Assembly (NCBI RefSeq): GCF_003751385.1
Contig: NZ_RJVA01000009.1
Span: 248,001-312,000 of the forward strand
Direction: 5' to 3'
DNA: 64,000 nucleotides
Source of the DNA: Desulfosoma caldarium
GTDB taxonomy: Bacteria; Desulfobacterota; Syntrophobacteria; Syntrophobacterales; DSM-9756
Each line of letters opens with the position of its first letter. Position 1 is the first letter of the stretch. The notes under the pieces were generated by a model. It worked only from the letters and a program-made list of their open reading frames with translations, ran no database searches and was not told the origin of the DNA. Made by a program: the position numbers and the translations under genes. This document shows, piece by piece, positions 1-9,017 of the stretch.

Positions 1-35
1 CCCATCAAAGCCACCCCCCAAAATGGTCCCATCCC

Positions 36-830
36 TTACAGCAGCAAGGATGTGGCCACGTAATCGCCAACCAGAATGGCCACGGACGATATAACCACGG
101 CGTCCGTGGTGGCTCGGCTCACATCTTCAGGCCCAAAGCGCCCTTCGTCCACTCCGGCGTAATACCCCTTGTAGGTGCAGATCCACAGAAAGAGCAGCGC
201 AAAGAGAATCGACTTGACGATTCCCATGGACACATCGACCCATTCCACAGACTTTTGCATCCCGTCCACATAGGCCCCGGGATTCACGCCCAAAAGGGCC
301 ACCCCCACCAGATAGCCTCCCACGATGCCCACCACGTCAAAGAACGCGGTGAGCAGCGGCAGCGCGATGAGTGACGCCACAAGGCGCGGGGACACCAAAT
401 AGGCATGTGGATCAATGGCCATGCACTCCAGCGCGTCAATCTGTTCTTCGATGCGCATGATGCCGATTTCGGCGCAGATGGCCGATCCGGCCCGCCCGGT
501 GACCATGAGGGCGGAAAGGACGGGCCCCAGTTCTCGAATGAGGCTCAAGGCCACGGCCGCTCCCAAGAGCCCTTCGGAACCGAATTTGGACAGGGTATAG
601 TAACCTTGCAAACCCAGCACCATGCCGGTAAAAGCCGCCGTAAACCCGATGACGAAAAAGGACTTGGTGCCAATGAAGTACATATGGCGAACAACACTGT
701 GGAATTTCTTGGGAGGGCGAAAGATGCCCCGCACCGTCTCATAGAGAAAAACACCGGCGCGGCCTGTCCCCCGTACATGGTTCAAGCCCCAACGGCCCAG
801 TTGGTTCAAAAGATGCCAGACGTCCGTCAC
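36..830 (-). CDS. mlaE: MlaE-family ABC transporter permease
   Basis: Inner-membrane permease of an Mla-type phospholipid/lipid-asymmetry ABC transporter, 264 aa, the usual family length. Several hydrophobic segments are visible from about residue 50 to the C-terminus, and the conserved MlaE core is present (RELGPVLSALMVTGRAGSA, followed by an EIG and EQIDAL stretch). The start is a GTG preceded by AAAGGAG on the minus strand. It lies 33 bases downstream of the MlaF ATPase gene in the same direction, so the two are probably co-transcribed with the STAS gene. The last bases of the window could hold the start of the next gene (an ATG at minus-strand position 5), possibly mlaD, but this cannot be confirmed. 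Family assignment is secure; substrate is inferred from the family. Confidence 0.93.
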   Translation of the reverse strand: MTDVWHLLNQLGRWGLNHVRGTGRAGVFLYETVRGIFRPPKKFHSVVRHMYFIGTKSFFVIGFTAAFTGMVLGLQGYYTLSKFGSEGLLGAAVALSLIRELGPVLSALMVTGRAGSAICAEIGIMRIEEQIDALECMAIDPHAYLVSPRLVASLIALPLLTAFFDVVGIVGGYLVGVALLGVNPGAYVDGMQKSVEWVDVSMGIVKSILFALLFLWICTYKGYYAGVDEGRFGPEDVSRATTDAVVISSVAILVGDYVATSLLL

Positions 831-863
831 GGTGCGCTCCTTTAGAGCTTACAGAATTCCTTC

Positions 864-1724
864 CTAAAATGGCGGCACCCGTTTTTTCGACCCTATGGCC
901 GCCAGCCGTTTTTCGTAGCGCCCCTGATCCACGGCCCGCTCATCGGCGCGCCGCTCCAGGAACTGCCGCACACGAATGTCCTCACAGGAACGCACGGCCT
1001 CAGGAGTTCCCGCAGCGAGAATCCTTCCGGCATCCATCACCACGATCTGGTCGGCAATGCGAAAGGCGCTCTCCAATTCATGGGTCACCACGACCAGGGT
1101 CATCCCCATGGCGTGCTTGAGCTCCACCAGGAGTTCATCCAAGCCCGCCGCCGTGATGGGATCCAAGCCCGAGGAGGGCTCGTCCACGAAAAGAATTTCG
1201 GGGTCCATGACCATGGCTCGAGCCAATCCGGCGCGTTTGCGCATGCCTCCACTGAGCTGGGACGGCATAAAGTCTCCAAACTCCGTCAATCCCACCTGGT
1301 GAAGCTTGATGTCCGTTATGATGCGAATGGTGCTTTCCGCAAGTCGTGTGTGCACGCGCAAGGGAACGGCCAAATTGTCCCGCACCGAAAGGGAACTAAA
1401 CAAGGCGCCCCCTTGAAACAGCACCCCCAGCCGCTTTCGGTAGGCGTTCCATTGAGCGGTACGGAAAAGACCTGCGTCTTCTCCTTCCACAAAAAGGCAC
1501 CCTGGAGCCGTAGGCTTGAGACCGATAAGGTGGCGGAGGAGCGTGCTTTTGCCGCAGCCGCTCACTCCCATGATGACCGTCACCTTGCCCGAGGGAATGT
1601 CGAAACTAATCTCATGCAAGATCGTTCGGCCACCATAATGGCTGCTGAGGTTCCTGACCTGAATGATGGGGCTTCCAAGCCCATTGTTGCCGATTCCCAT
1701 CCGTGCGCCCCGAGCTCCTTGCAT
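864..1724 (-). CDS. mlaF: MlaF-family ABC transporter ATP-binding protein
   Basis: ATPase partner of the MlaE permease, 286 aa. Visible motifs: Walker A GVSGCGKST near residue 55, Q-loop LFQGGALF, ABC signature LSGGMRKRAGLARAM, Walker B ILFVDEPSSGLDP and the switch histidine in VVVTHE. The signature LSGGM(R/K)KR is typical of the MlaF/Ttg2A branch. The ATG directly follows the stop codon of the upstream STAS gene (TAAATG), which indicates translational coupling. The protein energises lipid movement between inner and outer membrane leaflets in this family. An N-terminal extension of about 15 residues precedes the ABC domain, and the true start could lie slightly downstream. Confidence 0.93.
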   Translation of the reverse strand: MQGARGARMGIGNNGLGSPIIQVRNLSSHYGGRTILHEISFDIPSGKVTVIMGVSGCGKSTLLRHLIGLKPTAPGCLFVEGEDAGLFRTAQWNAYRKRLGVLFQGGALFSSLSVRDNLAVPLRVHTRLAESTIRIITDIKLHQVGLTEFGDFMPSQLSGGMRKRAGLARAMVMDPEILFVDEPSSGLDPITAAGLDELLVELKHAMGMTLVVVTHELESAFRIADQIVVMDAGRILAAGTPEAVRSCEDIRVRQFLERRADERAVDQGRYEKRLAAIGSKKRVPPF

Positions 1725-2135
1725 TTAGTCTGAGACGACCAAGAGGTTATTCAGTCGAGCCAGGTCGATGAGGCGCCGCACAGACTCAGTCACTCCGTCG
1801 AGACACAGTTCTCCATTTTGGCGAGCCAGGGCATTTCGCAGCTCCACAAGAAGCGCCAACCCGGCCGTGTCCATTCGATCTACAGAAGACAGATTCACAC
1901 AAAGACGCGCCACACGCCTGTTCAACACCTCACGAAAAAGCCGACGACGCAACATCGGCACCGTATCACGATTGAGATGACCCTGGAGAAAAATCCGCCC
2001 TGATCCATCCTGTTCCCACGTCACCGAAAACGCCACAGCGTGCTCCTCGCTGCCAATTCCCTTAAGTCCCTGGCCCAAAGTGATGTTCAAGGGCGCCGGG
2101 ATGCGGCCCTCATCATGCCAAAAAAGCGCCGGCAT
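1725..2135 (-). CDS. STAS-domain protein, MlaB-like
   Basis: Cytoplasmic STAS-domain protein of 136 aa, first gene of the Mla-type operon. Residues about 35-135 show the STAS fold pattern: a beta-rich stretch (GRIFLQGHLNRDTVPMLRRR), then VNLSSVDRMDTAGLALLVEL, the segment where MlaB and anti-sigma-antagonist proteins carry the Asp-Ser/Thr-x-Gly motif. In Mla systems a STAS protein (MlaB) binds the ATPase and stabilises the complex. This one is longer than E. coli MlaB because of an N-terminal extension of about 35 residues. It abuts mlaF with no gap. Role is inferred from context and fold; direct orthology to MlaB is not proven. Confidence 0.82.
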   Translation of the reverse strand: MPALFWHDEGRIPAPLNITLGQGLKGIGSEEHAVAFSVTWEQDGSGRIFLQGHLNRDTVPMLRRRLFREVLNRRVARLCVNLSSVDRMDTAGLALLVELRNALARQNGELCLDGVTESVRRLIDLARLNNLLVVSD

Positions 2136-2227
2136 GACACGAAAGTTCTTTGAATCTCGTAGCCCGTGCGCAAGATTCTTCTCATACAGGTTTAAGGCTC
2201 CAGGGTGAAGAAAGCTCAGAGCTTTCC

Positions 2228-2257
2228 TTGACCCTTGCCGTTGGCTGCGAATATATT
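2228..2257 (+). promoter_or_regulatory. candidate sigma-70-type promoter
   Basis: A TTGACC -35 box at 2228-2233 and a TATATT -10 box at 2252-2257 are separated by 18 bases, close to the sigma-70 consensus. It lies about 75 bases upstream of the nitroreductase start, in the divergent gap between the Mla operon and the plus-strand genes. Pattern match only. Confidence 0.45.
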
Positions 2258-2330
2258 GCGGTCTCGTCGTGGAAAACGCAACCCCTCAAGCCCGCATGTG
2301 ACCAAGCCCTAAGGTTATCGAGGAGTCTTT

Positions 2331-2855
2331 ATGGAAAGCACAGGTTCTTTTCCCGATGTTTTGACGGCCATTTACGAAAGGCGCAGCGTGCGCCATTTCA
2401 GCGACGCGCCGGTGGATCGAAGCACTGTGATGGAACTTCTGCGGGCCGCCTCGTGGGCCCCTTCGGGCTTGAACAATCAGCCGTGGCGTTTCGCCATCGT
2501 GTGGGATTCGGCCTTGAAAGAGAGCCTGGCCGCCCTCACGCGCTACAGCGCCACGCTCAAGGCGGCGGCCGTTTTGGTCCCCGTGTTTCTGGACAAGGAA
2601 GGCTCCTACGACTACGTCAAGGATTGCCAAGCCGTGGGCGCCGCCATTCAGAATTTTCTGCTGGCGGCTCATGGCTTCGGCCTGGGGGCCGTTTGGATCG
2701 GAGAAATTTTGAAAAACAAGGATGCGGTTCGAGACCGGCTGGGGCTTCCCGACCGATTGGAACTCATGGCCGTCATCGCCCTGGGCTACCCGGCGCATCG
2801 CCGGCAAAAGTCCCACCGTCGCCCTTTGGAAGAACTCATCGTGTTCGAACGCTGA
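2331..2855 (+). CDS. nitroreductase family protein
   Basis: Small FMN-dependent nitroreductase-fold protein of 174 aa. FMN-binding signatures of the family are visible: ERRSVRHFSD near residue 17, APSGLNNQPWRF near residue 45, and a C-terminal GLGAVWIGE at about 120. Such enzymes reduce nitro compounds, quinones or flavins with NAD(P)H as dimers; the substrate cannot be told from sequence. The ATG is preceded by GAGGAG. It is followed after about 80 bases by a metallo-hydrolase gene on the same strand. It belongs to the short nitroreductase subgroup common in anaerobes. Confidence 0.9.
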   Translation: MESTGSFPDVLTAIYERRSVRHFSDAPVDRSTVMELLRAASWAPSGLNNQPWRFAIVWDSALKESLAALTRYSATLKAAAVLVPVFLDKEGSYDYVKDCQAVGAAIQNFLLAAHGFGLGAVWIGEILKNKDAVRDRLGLPDRLELMAVIALGYPAHRRQKSHRRPLEELIVFER

Positions 2856-2938
2856 AACGCACCGATTCAGGCTAGGGCGTTGCGCCAAAACACCCATGCC
2901 CCGAAGGCGTCGGGCTCGATGCGTTCCAAGGAGAGGCC

Positions 2939-3568
2939 ATGATTCTCGAACGACTCGTGGTGGGCATGCTCCAAACCAACTGCTACCTGCTCTGCGATGA
3001 AGAAACCCGTCAGGGAGTGGTGATCGATCCCGGAGGCGAAGCGTCACGCATCATCGGCCGCCTGCAAGAGCTCGATGTGACCTTGGTGGCCATATTGAAC
3101 ACGCACGGTCATTTCGATCATGTGCTGGACGCCTGGGCGCTCAAGGAAGCCCTGGGTGGGCTCATCTTTCTGCATCCTAAGGACGAACCCCTGCTCATGG
3201 ACCACAAGGTGGGGCTTGGCGCTGTCTTTACCGCGGCGACGGGATCTTCTCACGGCAAGGTGGATGAATGGCTGGAAGAAGGCGCAGAACTGAGCTTTGG
3301 AAACCTTCGTCTCAAGGTGCTGGAAACACCGGGACATACCCCTGGGCATGTGGCGTTTCATCTGCCCGAAGCCAAAGTTCTGTTTGTCGGAGACACGCTG
3401 TTTGCCGGATCCATTGGCCGAACGGATTTTCCCGGCGGCTCCTACACCAAGCTCATTCAGTCCGTAAAGGACAAGATTTTCCCCATGGACGACGCCACGC
3501 GGGTGCTGCCAGGCCATGGACCGGAAACGACCGTGGGCATAGAAAAGCGCACCAATCCTTTCTTTTGA
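2939..3568 (+). CDS. MBL-fold metallo-hydrolase, glyoxalase II-like
   Basis: Metallo-beta-lactamase-fold hydrolase of 209 aa. The zinc motif THGHFDH (HxHxDH) is near residue 58, the next metal histidine is in TPGHTPGHVAF, the bridging aspartate is in FVGDTLFAGSIGRTDFPGG, and the last histidine is in LPGHGPETT. The layout matches the short YcbL-type branch of hydroxyacylglutathione-hydrolase-like proteins, which lack the long C-terminal glutathione-binding helices of true glyoxalase II. Soluble, probably cytoplasmic. The substrate is unknown; thioester hydrolysis is the family expectation. AAGGAGA precedes the ATG. Confidence 0.9.
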   Translation: MILERLVVGMLQTNCYLLCDEETRQGVVIDPGGEASRIIGRLQELDVTLVAILNTHGHFDHVLDAWALKEALGGLIFLHPKDEPLLMDHKVGLGAVFTAATGSSHGKVDEWLEEGAELSFGNLRLKVLETPGHTPGHVAFHLPEAKVLFVGDTLFAGSIGRTDFPGGSYTKLIQSVKDKIFPMDDATRVLPGHGPETTVGIEKRTNPFF

Positions 3569-3593
3569 TCAGGCACGGCAAAGGAGGCGGCTC

Positions 3594-4358
3594 ATGCAAC
3601 GAAAGACTCAAAGGATTCGAGGCGAGTGCCCTCATAGGCGCACCTTCGTGACTTGCTCGAAAACCAACGCCAAACGCTCCATAGACGTGCTCCACAGCGT
3701 CTGGCCGAGAATGCACCCTCTCGTCCCTCCCGCGAAAGCGGGAGCCCACAAAACGATGGAAAACCAGAACCCCCGTCTCCGCGATCGGCACGTAAGCCAG
3801 AAAACTAGGGGTCGGCAGCCATTCGCAAGCACGCTGTTGAGGCTCCTAGGGCTCGGCCTCGTGGTTCTGTCTCTGGGCGGATGTGCCTGGTTCAGCACCC
3901 AAACCTCGTCGACCTCGGCGGGGTCTGCACCGGCGTCCACAACCGGCACGATGACGGCAGCATCGCCCAGCTACTACGATTTTCCGGACATTCCCATGCC
4001 CAGCGAGCTCTCCTTGGTCACCCAAGAATCCACCGTGTTTCAGGGAGGGACCGTCAAGGGCGGCATGCTCACCCTCAAAGGGCGCGTGGAACCCAGTTCG
4101 GTCGTGAACTTTTTCATGGTGTCTATGGCTCGTGAAAACTGGAAACACCGCGGCGATATTCGATACCGCAAGTGGATCCTGCTTTTTGAAAAACCTGATC
4201 GCTTTTGCATCATCAGCATTCGAGAATCCACCTACAACACCTATGTGGAAGTGTTCGTGGTTCCCACGGGGGCAGAAAATCGATCCGGATCCTTGGAGCC
4301 TTTGAACGAGCCGCGCCAGGGCGACACATCAACCATCAAGAGCACAACGCTTCAGTGA
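3594..4358 (+). CDS. lipoprotein with an unusual N-terminal extension
   Basis: Putative outer-envelope lipoprotein, 254 aa from this start. A hydrophobic signal stretch and a lipobox (VVLSLGGCAW) lie unusually deep, at about residues 84-101. The conserved-looking domain follows a Ser/Thr-rich linker and runs from about residue 125, with SVVNFFMVSMARENWKHRGD as its core. I do not recognise a named function. A strong AAGGAGG sits 8 bases before the ATG at 3594, favouring that start, but residues about 40-65 are encoded by a palindromic repeat (separate entry). The real start could instead be ATG 3756 or a later TTG near the signal sequence. The 3' end overlaps a possible GTG start of coaBC. Confidence 0.7.
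   Translation: MQRKTQRIRGECPHRRTFVTCSKTNAKRSIDVLHSVWPRMHPLVPPAKAGAHKTMENQNPRLRDRHVSQKTRGRQPFASTLLRLLGLGLVVLSLGGCAWFSTQTSSTSAGSAPASTTGTMTAASPSYYDFPDIPMPSELSLVTQESTVFQGGTVKGGMLTLKGRVEPSSVVNFFMVSMARENWKHRGDIRYRKWILLFEKPDRFCIISIRESTYNTYVEVFVVPTGAENRSGSLEPLNEPRQGDTSTIKSTTLQ
3717..3795 (+). repeat. palindromic PAKAGA/PAFAG-type dispersed repeat
   Basis: The segment has the look of the widespread palindromic repeat whose two strands read as ...PAKAG... and ...PAFAG.... The left half is CCCGCGAAAGCGGGAGCCC at about 3730-3748, a hairpin on its own (CCCGC/GCGGG arms). The right half is a more diverged copy (CCCCCGTCTCCGCGATCGG). It lies inside the reading frame of the lipoprotein gene, just upstream of its signal sequence, and keeps that frame open. 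Confidence 0.6.
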
Positions 4359-4363
4359 ATCCC

Positions 4364-5566
4364 ATGGAAAGACTTCGAGGCAAAAACGTTCTTGTGGGCG
4401 TCACGGGCGGCATCGCCGCGTACAAGGCGGCGGAACTTGTTCGGCTGCTGGTGAAATGTGGAGCCGGAGTCCAGGTCATCATGACGCGGGCGGCGCAGCA
4501 ATTTCTTACGCCATTGACCCTGCAGACCCTGTCGGGGCGCCCGGTGCTCACCGACCTGTTTGACCTGGGTATGGAATCGGAAATCGGCCATATTCATGCG
4601 GCCCGCAGCGCCGATTTGGTGGTCGTGGTTCCGGCCACGGCCAATACTCTGGCCAAAATGGCCTGCGGCATTGCCGACAATTACCTCACCACGGTGCTGC
4701 TTGCCGTGGAAGCGCCCGTTATTGTTTGCCCCGCCATGAATCACAAGATGCTCGCACACCCGGCCACCCAGGACAACCTGGCCACCTTGAAGCGCCGCGG
4801 TGTTCGAATCGTGGAACCAGCATCTGGGTCTTTGGCCTGCGGCGAAGAAGGCCCCGGAAGACTGGCGGATCTTTCGGTCATTTTGGAAACAGCCCGCCGA
4901 GCCCTTACGCCGCAGACGCTTCAGGGCAAGAAAGTGCTGGTCAGTGCCGGACCCACCTGGGAACCCTTCGACCCGGTGCGCTTCATAACCAACCCGTCTT
5001 CAGGCAAGATGGGCTTTGCTCTGGCCGCGGAAGCGGCCCGACGCGGCGCTTCTGTGGACCTGGTGACCGGGCCCACCACTCTGCCCGACCCAGCGGGCCT
5101 TACCACCCATCGCATCACCACGGCGCGGGACATGGAACGCGTCGTCCGCACCTTGGCTGAGGAGGCCCATCTGGTGATCATGGCCGCTGCCGTGAGCGAC
5201 TATCGCCCGGAAGAGGCCGCGCCGCACAAGATTAAGAAGGACGATGAAGAGCTGACGATTCGTTTGGTGCGCAACCCGGATATCCTGGCCGGGCTCGGTA
5301 AGAACAAAAAACCAGGGCAGATTCTTGTGGGCTTTGCCGCGGAAACAGAACACCTGGTGCGAAACGCCACGGAAAAGCTTCAAAGAAAAAACCTTGACCT
5401 CATCGTGGCCAACGATCTCACGCAGCCCGGCGCAGGGTTTCGATCCGACACCAATGTGGTGAAGGTTCTGGATCGTTTCGGCGGCGTGGAGGAACTGCCC
5501 TGTCTTTCCAAAGAAGAAATCGCCCGCCGCCTGTTGGACCGTATCGAATCCCTGGGAGCACGGTAA
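4364..5566 (+). CDS. coaBC: bifunctional CoaBC: phosphopantothenoylcysteine decarboxylase/synthetase
   Basis: Two steps of coenzyme A synthesis: 4'-phosphopantothenate plus cysteine ligation (CoaB, C-terminal half) and decarboxylation of the product (CoaC, N-terminal half). About 400 aa, normal for the fusion. CoaC motifs: GVTGGIAAYKAAELVRLL at the N-terminus, the CPAMNHKM motif, and the active-site cysteine in LACGEEGPGRL. The CoaB part begins near residue 185 with LVSAGPTWEPFDPVRFITN, then the SSGKMG motif. ATG 4364 is chosen because the CoaC fold starts there; a GTG three codons earlier (4355) overlaps the upstream stop and is an alternative. FMN-dependent, cytoplasmic. Confidence 0.96.
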   Translation: MERLRGKNVLVGVTGGIAAYKAAELVRLLVKCGAGVQVIMTRAAQQFLTPLTLQTLSGRPVLTDLFDLGMESEIGHIHAARSADLVVVVPATANTLAKMACGIADNYLTTVLLAVEAPVIVCPAMNHKMLAHPATQDNLATLKRRGVRIVEPASGSLACGEEGPGRLADLSVILETARRALTPQTLQGKKVLVSAGPTWEPFDPVRFITNPSSGKMGFALAAEAARRGASVDLVTGPTTLPDPAGLTTHRITTARDMERVVRTLAEEAHLVIMAAAVSDYRPEEAAPHKIKKDDEELTIRLVRNPDILAGLGKNKKPGQILVGFAAETEHLVRNATEKLQRKNLDLIVANDLTQPGAGFRSDTNVVKVLDRFGGVEELPCLSKEEIARRLLDRIESLGAR

Positions 5567-5829
5567 TGCACAACCGGCTCCGAGCCCTGCCATAAGGAGC
5601 GCCCAAGGCACGGGGCTTGGCCAAAAACCGAAGAACGTTTGGGAGTCTTCCGGTGAAGGATGACGAGGATCTTCAAAGCCTTCGAAGCACACTGCTTGGC
5701 TTGAGGCTTTGGGGATTGCGAGAGGTACTGCTTCCGGGAAAGTCCCCCGTGAAACCACAGAGGAGCGAGGCAAGGGTCACACGGGACCAGAATCCACAGC
5801 TTCAAGGCCTTGAAAAGGGTTCCTCACCC

Positions 5830-6456
5830 ATGGAGAACGAACCCGTCAAAGGCCTCGCCGCACGGGAAGCCGAACGCCAAGCCAAGATAAAACTTTTGGA
5901 AGAGATTCGCACGGATCTCGGAGACTGCCGGCGCTGTCCTTTGCACCAGGGACGGACGCACATCGTTTTCGGAGAAGGCAATGCGACGGCGCGGCTCGTG
6001 TTTGTGGGAGAAGGCCCTGGAGCGGACGAAGACCGGCTGGGGCGCCCTTTCGTGGGCCAGGCAGGCCAACTGCTGAACAAAATGATTCGCGCCATGGGAT
6101 GGCGTCGCGAACACGTCTACATCTGCAACGTGGTCAAGTGTCGTCCTCCGAGAAACCGCGTGCCCTTGCCTGAAGAAATTCAGCAGTGCGCGCCTTTTCT
6201 CTTCAGGCAGTTGGAAGCCATTCGCCCACAGGTTATCTGTACCTTGGGAGCTTGTGCAAGCCAGACCCTGCTAGGATGCAGCACGCCCATTTCCGAGCTT
6301 CGGCAAAAGATTCATCTGTGGCGAGGCATACCGCTCATCGCCACGTATCATCCCGCGTACCTCTTGCGCAACGGGGCCAAAAAGGCCGAGGCTTGGAAGG
6401 ACCTTCAAGAAGTGATGGAACGGCTCAAGGCATTCAACTCCACAGAAAAACCATAG
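5830..6456 (+). CDS. uracil-DNA glycosylase, family 4 (Fe-S type)
   Basis: Removes uracil from DNA in base-excision repair. About 208 aa from ATG 5830. Family-4 features: paired cysteines in DCRRCPLHQGR, the water-activating loop GEGPGADEDRLGRPFVG, VVKCRPPRNR carrying the third Fe-S cysteine, a cysteine in QQCAPFL, and the C-terminal HPAYLLRN motif. An open frame continues upstream to 5617, but that part is low-complexity and has no family match. The 260-base gap after coaBC therefore looks non-coding, with no other gene evident. Confidence 0.93.
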   Translation: MENEPVKGLAAREAERQAKIKLLEEIRTDLGDCRRCPLHQGRTHIVFGEGNATARLVFVGEGPGADEDRLGRPFVGQAGQLLNKMIRAMGWRREHVYICNVVKCRPPRNRVPLPEEIQQCAPFLFRQLEAIRPQVICTLGACASQTLLGCSTPISELRQKIHLWRGIPLIATYHPAYLLRNGAKKAEAWKDLQEVMERLKAFNSTEKP

Positions 6457-6479
6457 TGCGGCTGAACAGGAGTGCTTAC

Positions 6480-7829
6480 ATGTTCTTGGCGCATCGCCTC
6501 ATGAAGAGACGCCGCCTTCACCGGGTCATGGCCATGGCCATGTTGAGCGCGGCCTGTTGTGTTCTTCTGGCCCTAGGCTTTACGGTGCCGGCCCACGCCT
6601 CGGCGGGAAACCGCCCGATCTACATCGTGCACGTGCACGATACCATCAATCCGGGGCTTCAGGATTTCATCGAACACGCCATTGCCGTGGCCGAAGAAGA
6701 CAGCGCCGAATGCCTTATCGTCGAACTGGACACCCCGGGCGGCTTGGTCACGGCCATGCGAGGCATGGTCAAGGCCATCATGAACGCCAAAGTGCCGGTT
6801 GTGGTCTATGTGTCGCCGAGCGGGGCGCAGGCGGCTTCGGCGGGTGTTTTCATCACGGCGGCCGCCGATGTGGCGGCCATGGCCCCGGGAACCAACATCG
6901 GCGCCGCCCATCCGGTGACGGCCACCGGAGGCGATGTTCCGGAAACCATGAACGAAAAGGTGGTGAACGATCTGGTGGCCTTTGTGAAAAGCCTGGCCGA
7001 AGAACGCGGTCGAAACGCCGAGTGGCTTGAAGAGGCGGTGCGAAAAAGTGTTTCCGCCACGGCCGAAGAAGCCTTTGCGCAGAATGTCATCGATCTCGTA
7101 GCGCAGGATCTACCCGATCTCATCACACAGCTAGACGGCTGGCAGGTGCAACGCAAAGGGTACCAACGAACGATTCGCACACGCGGCAAAGAAATCGTGC
7201 CCATTGAACCGAAATGGCGCCACAAGGTCCTTCGAGCTATCAGCAACCCCAATATCGCCTATATTTTGCTCATGATCGGCCTGGCCGGCCTCTATTTCGA
7301 ACTGTCCCAACCCGGCGTGGTGCTGCCCGGCGTCATCGGAGCCATCAGCCTGGTGCTGGCCTTTTACGCCATGCAGACCATTCCGGTCAATTACGCCGGC
7401 TTTATTCTGATTGTCCTGGCGATCATCTTCTTTATTCTGGAAATCAAAGTGGCCAGCTACGGAATGCTCAGCCTTGCCGGCACCCTTTGCCTTATTCTGG
7501 GATCCCTCATGCTCTTTCGCGTGCCGGGACAACCCTTTCGCCTGGCCATGCCCGTGTTCATTCCCACGGTGCTGACCGTGTCGGCCTTCTTTGCCGGCGT
7601 GGCCGCTTTGGCCTTTCGAGCCCATATGAGACGGCCTCAGGTGGGCATGGAAGCCCTCATCGGCGCCGAAGGCACCGTGACCCAGGCCCTGAATCCCGAA
7701 GGTAAAGTCTTTGTCCAAGGGGAACTGTGGAATGCCGTCAGCGATGAACCTCTTCCGAAAGGCGCTCGCGTGCGCGTGGTGGCCGTTCAGAATTTGAAGT
7801 TGCACGTCACCGGGATCAATGATAAATAG
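6480..7829 (+). CDS. NfeD-family membrane serine protease
   Basis: Long-form NfeD (1510-N type) of about 449 aa. It has an N-terminal signal/anchor (residues about 15-38), a ClpP-like protease domain, several membrane helices from about residue 255 and a C-terminal OB-fold NfeD domain. Key stretches: ELDTPGGLV, the catalytic serine region QAASAGVFI near residue 120, and [11 protein letters not shown]. In this family the protease cleaves partner membrane proteins of the stomatin/SPFH type, and the next gene is such a partner. ATG 6480 is chosen; ATG 6501 (MKRRRLHR) is an alternative giving a more typical signal peptide. Confidence 0.93.
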   Translation: MFLAHRLMKRRRLHRVMAMAMLSAACCVLLALGFTVPAHASAGNRPIYIVHVHDTINPGLQDFIEHAIAVAEEDSAECLIVELDTPGGLVTAMRGMVKAIMNAKVPVVVYVSPSGAQAASAGVFITAAADVAAMAPGTNIGAAHPVTATGGDVPETMNEKVVNDLVAFVKSLAEERGRNAEWLEEAVRKSVSATAEEAFAQNVIDLVAQDLPDLITQLDGWQVQRKGYQRTIRTRGKEIVPIEPKWRHKVLRAISNPNIAYILLMIGLAGLYFELSQPGVVLPGVIGAISLVLAFYAMQTIPVNYAGFILIVLAIIFFILEIKVASYGMLSLAGTLCLILGSLMLFRVPGQPFRLAMPVFIPTVLTVSAFFAGVAALAFRAHMRRPQVGMEALIGAEGTVTQALNPEGKVFVQGELWNAVSDEPLPKGARVRVVAVQNLKLHVTGINDK

Positions 7830-7882
7830 GGGCCGTTGCCCCGAGCATGATTCTGATTTTCCTTGAAATATCGGAGGCTTTT

Positions 7883-8671
7883 ATGTCTCTTTACGGCCTG
7901 GCGACCGTGGTTGTTTTGGTGGTTCTGTTTCTGGCCAATGCCATTCGTGTGCTCAACGAATACGAGCGAGGCGTGGTTTTCCGCTTGGGTCGAGTGATTG
8001 CGGCGAAGGGTCCGGGGTTGATTTTGCTGATTCCCGTCATCGACCGCATGCAGAAGGTGAGCTTGCGATTGGTGGCGGCGGATGTGCCGGCTCAAGATGT
8101 GATCACTCGGGACAACGTTTCCGTCAAAGTGAATGCGGTCATTTACTTTCGCGTGGTGGATCCCGTCAAAGCGGTCATTTCCGTGGAAAACTATCTGTAT
8201 GCCACGAGCCAGTTGGCGCAGACGACGTTGCGCAGCGTGTGCGGCCAGGCCGAATTGGATGAATTATTGGCCGAAAGGGAAAAGATTAACGCCCATCTTC
8301 AGGACATTCTGGACCGGCACACGGACCCTTGGGGCATCAAGGTCACGGTTGTGGAATTGAAGCACATCGACCTGCCGCAGGAAATGCAGCGGGCCATGGC
8401 GCGCCAGGCGGAAGCGGAGCGGGAACGGCGCGCCAAGGTGATTCATGCGGAAGGGGAATTTCAGGCGGCCAATCGGCTGCGTGAGGCGGCGCAGATTATT
8501 CAGGAAAGCCCCATGGCCATGCAGTTAAGGTACCTCCAGACCTTGAGGGAGATTGCTTCGGAAAACAATTCCACCACCATTTTCCCCGTGCCGATTGATC
8601 TCATCCGGCCTTTTCTCTCGGATCCCGGAACCATGACGGCGAAAGCGAAAAAGGAGTCGGACAATGGGTAA
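7883..8671 (+). CDS. slipin / stomatin-like SPFH protein
   Basis: Membrane-anchored SPFH/prohibitin-domain protein, about 262 aa. One N-terminal hydrophobic helix ([16 protein letters not shown]) is followed by the SPFH domain ([14 protein letters not shown], then [12 protein letters not shown]) and a charged helical segment ([19 protein letters not shown]) typical of slipins. Forms oligomeric microdomain scaffolds. Encoded 53 bases after nfeD, the classic NfeD-slipin pair, so it is the likely protease substrate/partner. ATG 7883 has CGGAGG upstream; an earlier in-frame ATG at 7847 would add 12 residues. Its 3' end overlaps the next start by 8 bases. Confidence 0.95.
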   Translation: MSLYGLATVVVLVVLFLANAIRVLNEYERGVVFRLGRVIAAKGPGLILLIPVIDRMQKVSLRLVAADVPAQDVITRDNVSVKVNAVIYFRVVDPVKAVISVENYLYATSQLAQTTLRSVCGQAELDELLAEREKINAHLQDILDRHTDPWGIKVTVVELKHIDLPQEMQRAMARQAEAERERRAKVIHAEGEFQAANRLREAAQIIQESPMAMQLRYLQTLREIASENNSTTIFPVPIDLIRPFLSDPGTMTAKAKKESDNG

Positions 8672-8993
8672 GAAGAAAGAAAAGCAGGTTAAAGAAAAGC
8701 CTCTGGACAAAATGACCGCCAAGGAATTGCGGGAAATGGCCCTCACTCTGGAAGGCATCGTGGGGGTGCACGCCATGAACAAGGCGGAACTCATCACCGC
8801 CATCAAGCGCGCCAAGGGCATTGTGGAAGAAACTACCAAACAGAAAACCCTGGATGTGCGATTGCTCAAGGCCAAGATTCGCGAATTGAAACGCAAGCGC
8901 GACGAAGCCAAAGAAGCCGGCAACACCAAGCTGGCGGATGCGTTCCGCCGCCGCATCAGTAACCTTAAGAAAAAAACACGCCGGGCGGCTTAA
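8664..8993 (+). CDS. Rho N-terminal-domain small basic protein
   Basis: A 109-aa, strongly basic protein. Residues about 15-50 ([18 protein letters not shown]) match the SAP-like Rho termination factor N-terminal domain, here without any helicase part. The C-terminal half is a Lys/Arg/Glu-rich helix ([16 protein letters not shown]) likely to form a coiled coil. Rho-N modules bind nucleic acid, so this is probably a small RNA/DNA-binding protein of unknown role. The start overlaps the end of the slipin gene, so translation is probably coupled. Similar small Rho-N proteins are common in deltaproteobacteria, as far as I know. Confidence 0.8.
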   Translation: MGKKKEKQVKEKPLDKMTAKELREMALTLEGIVGVHAMNKAELITAIKRAKGIVEETTKQKTLDVRLLKAKIRELKRKRDEAKEAGNTKLADAFRRRISNLKKKTRRAA

Positions 8994-9017
8994 CCCGGAA
9001 GGAATTCGAATCGACCC

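Noticed and set aside
2150-3047. Long open frames on both strands overlapping the nitroreductase and metallo-hydrolase genes
   Set aside because: They have no family-like sequence and overlap well-supported genes with conserved motifs in another frame; high G+C keeps spurious frames open.
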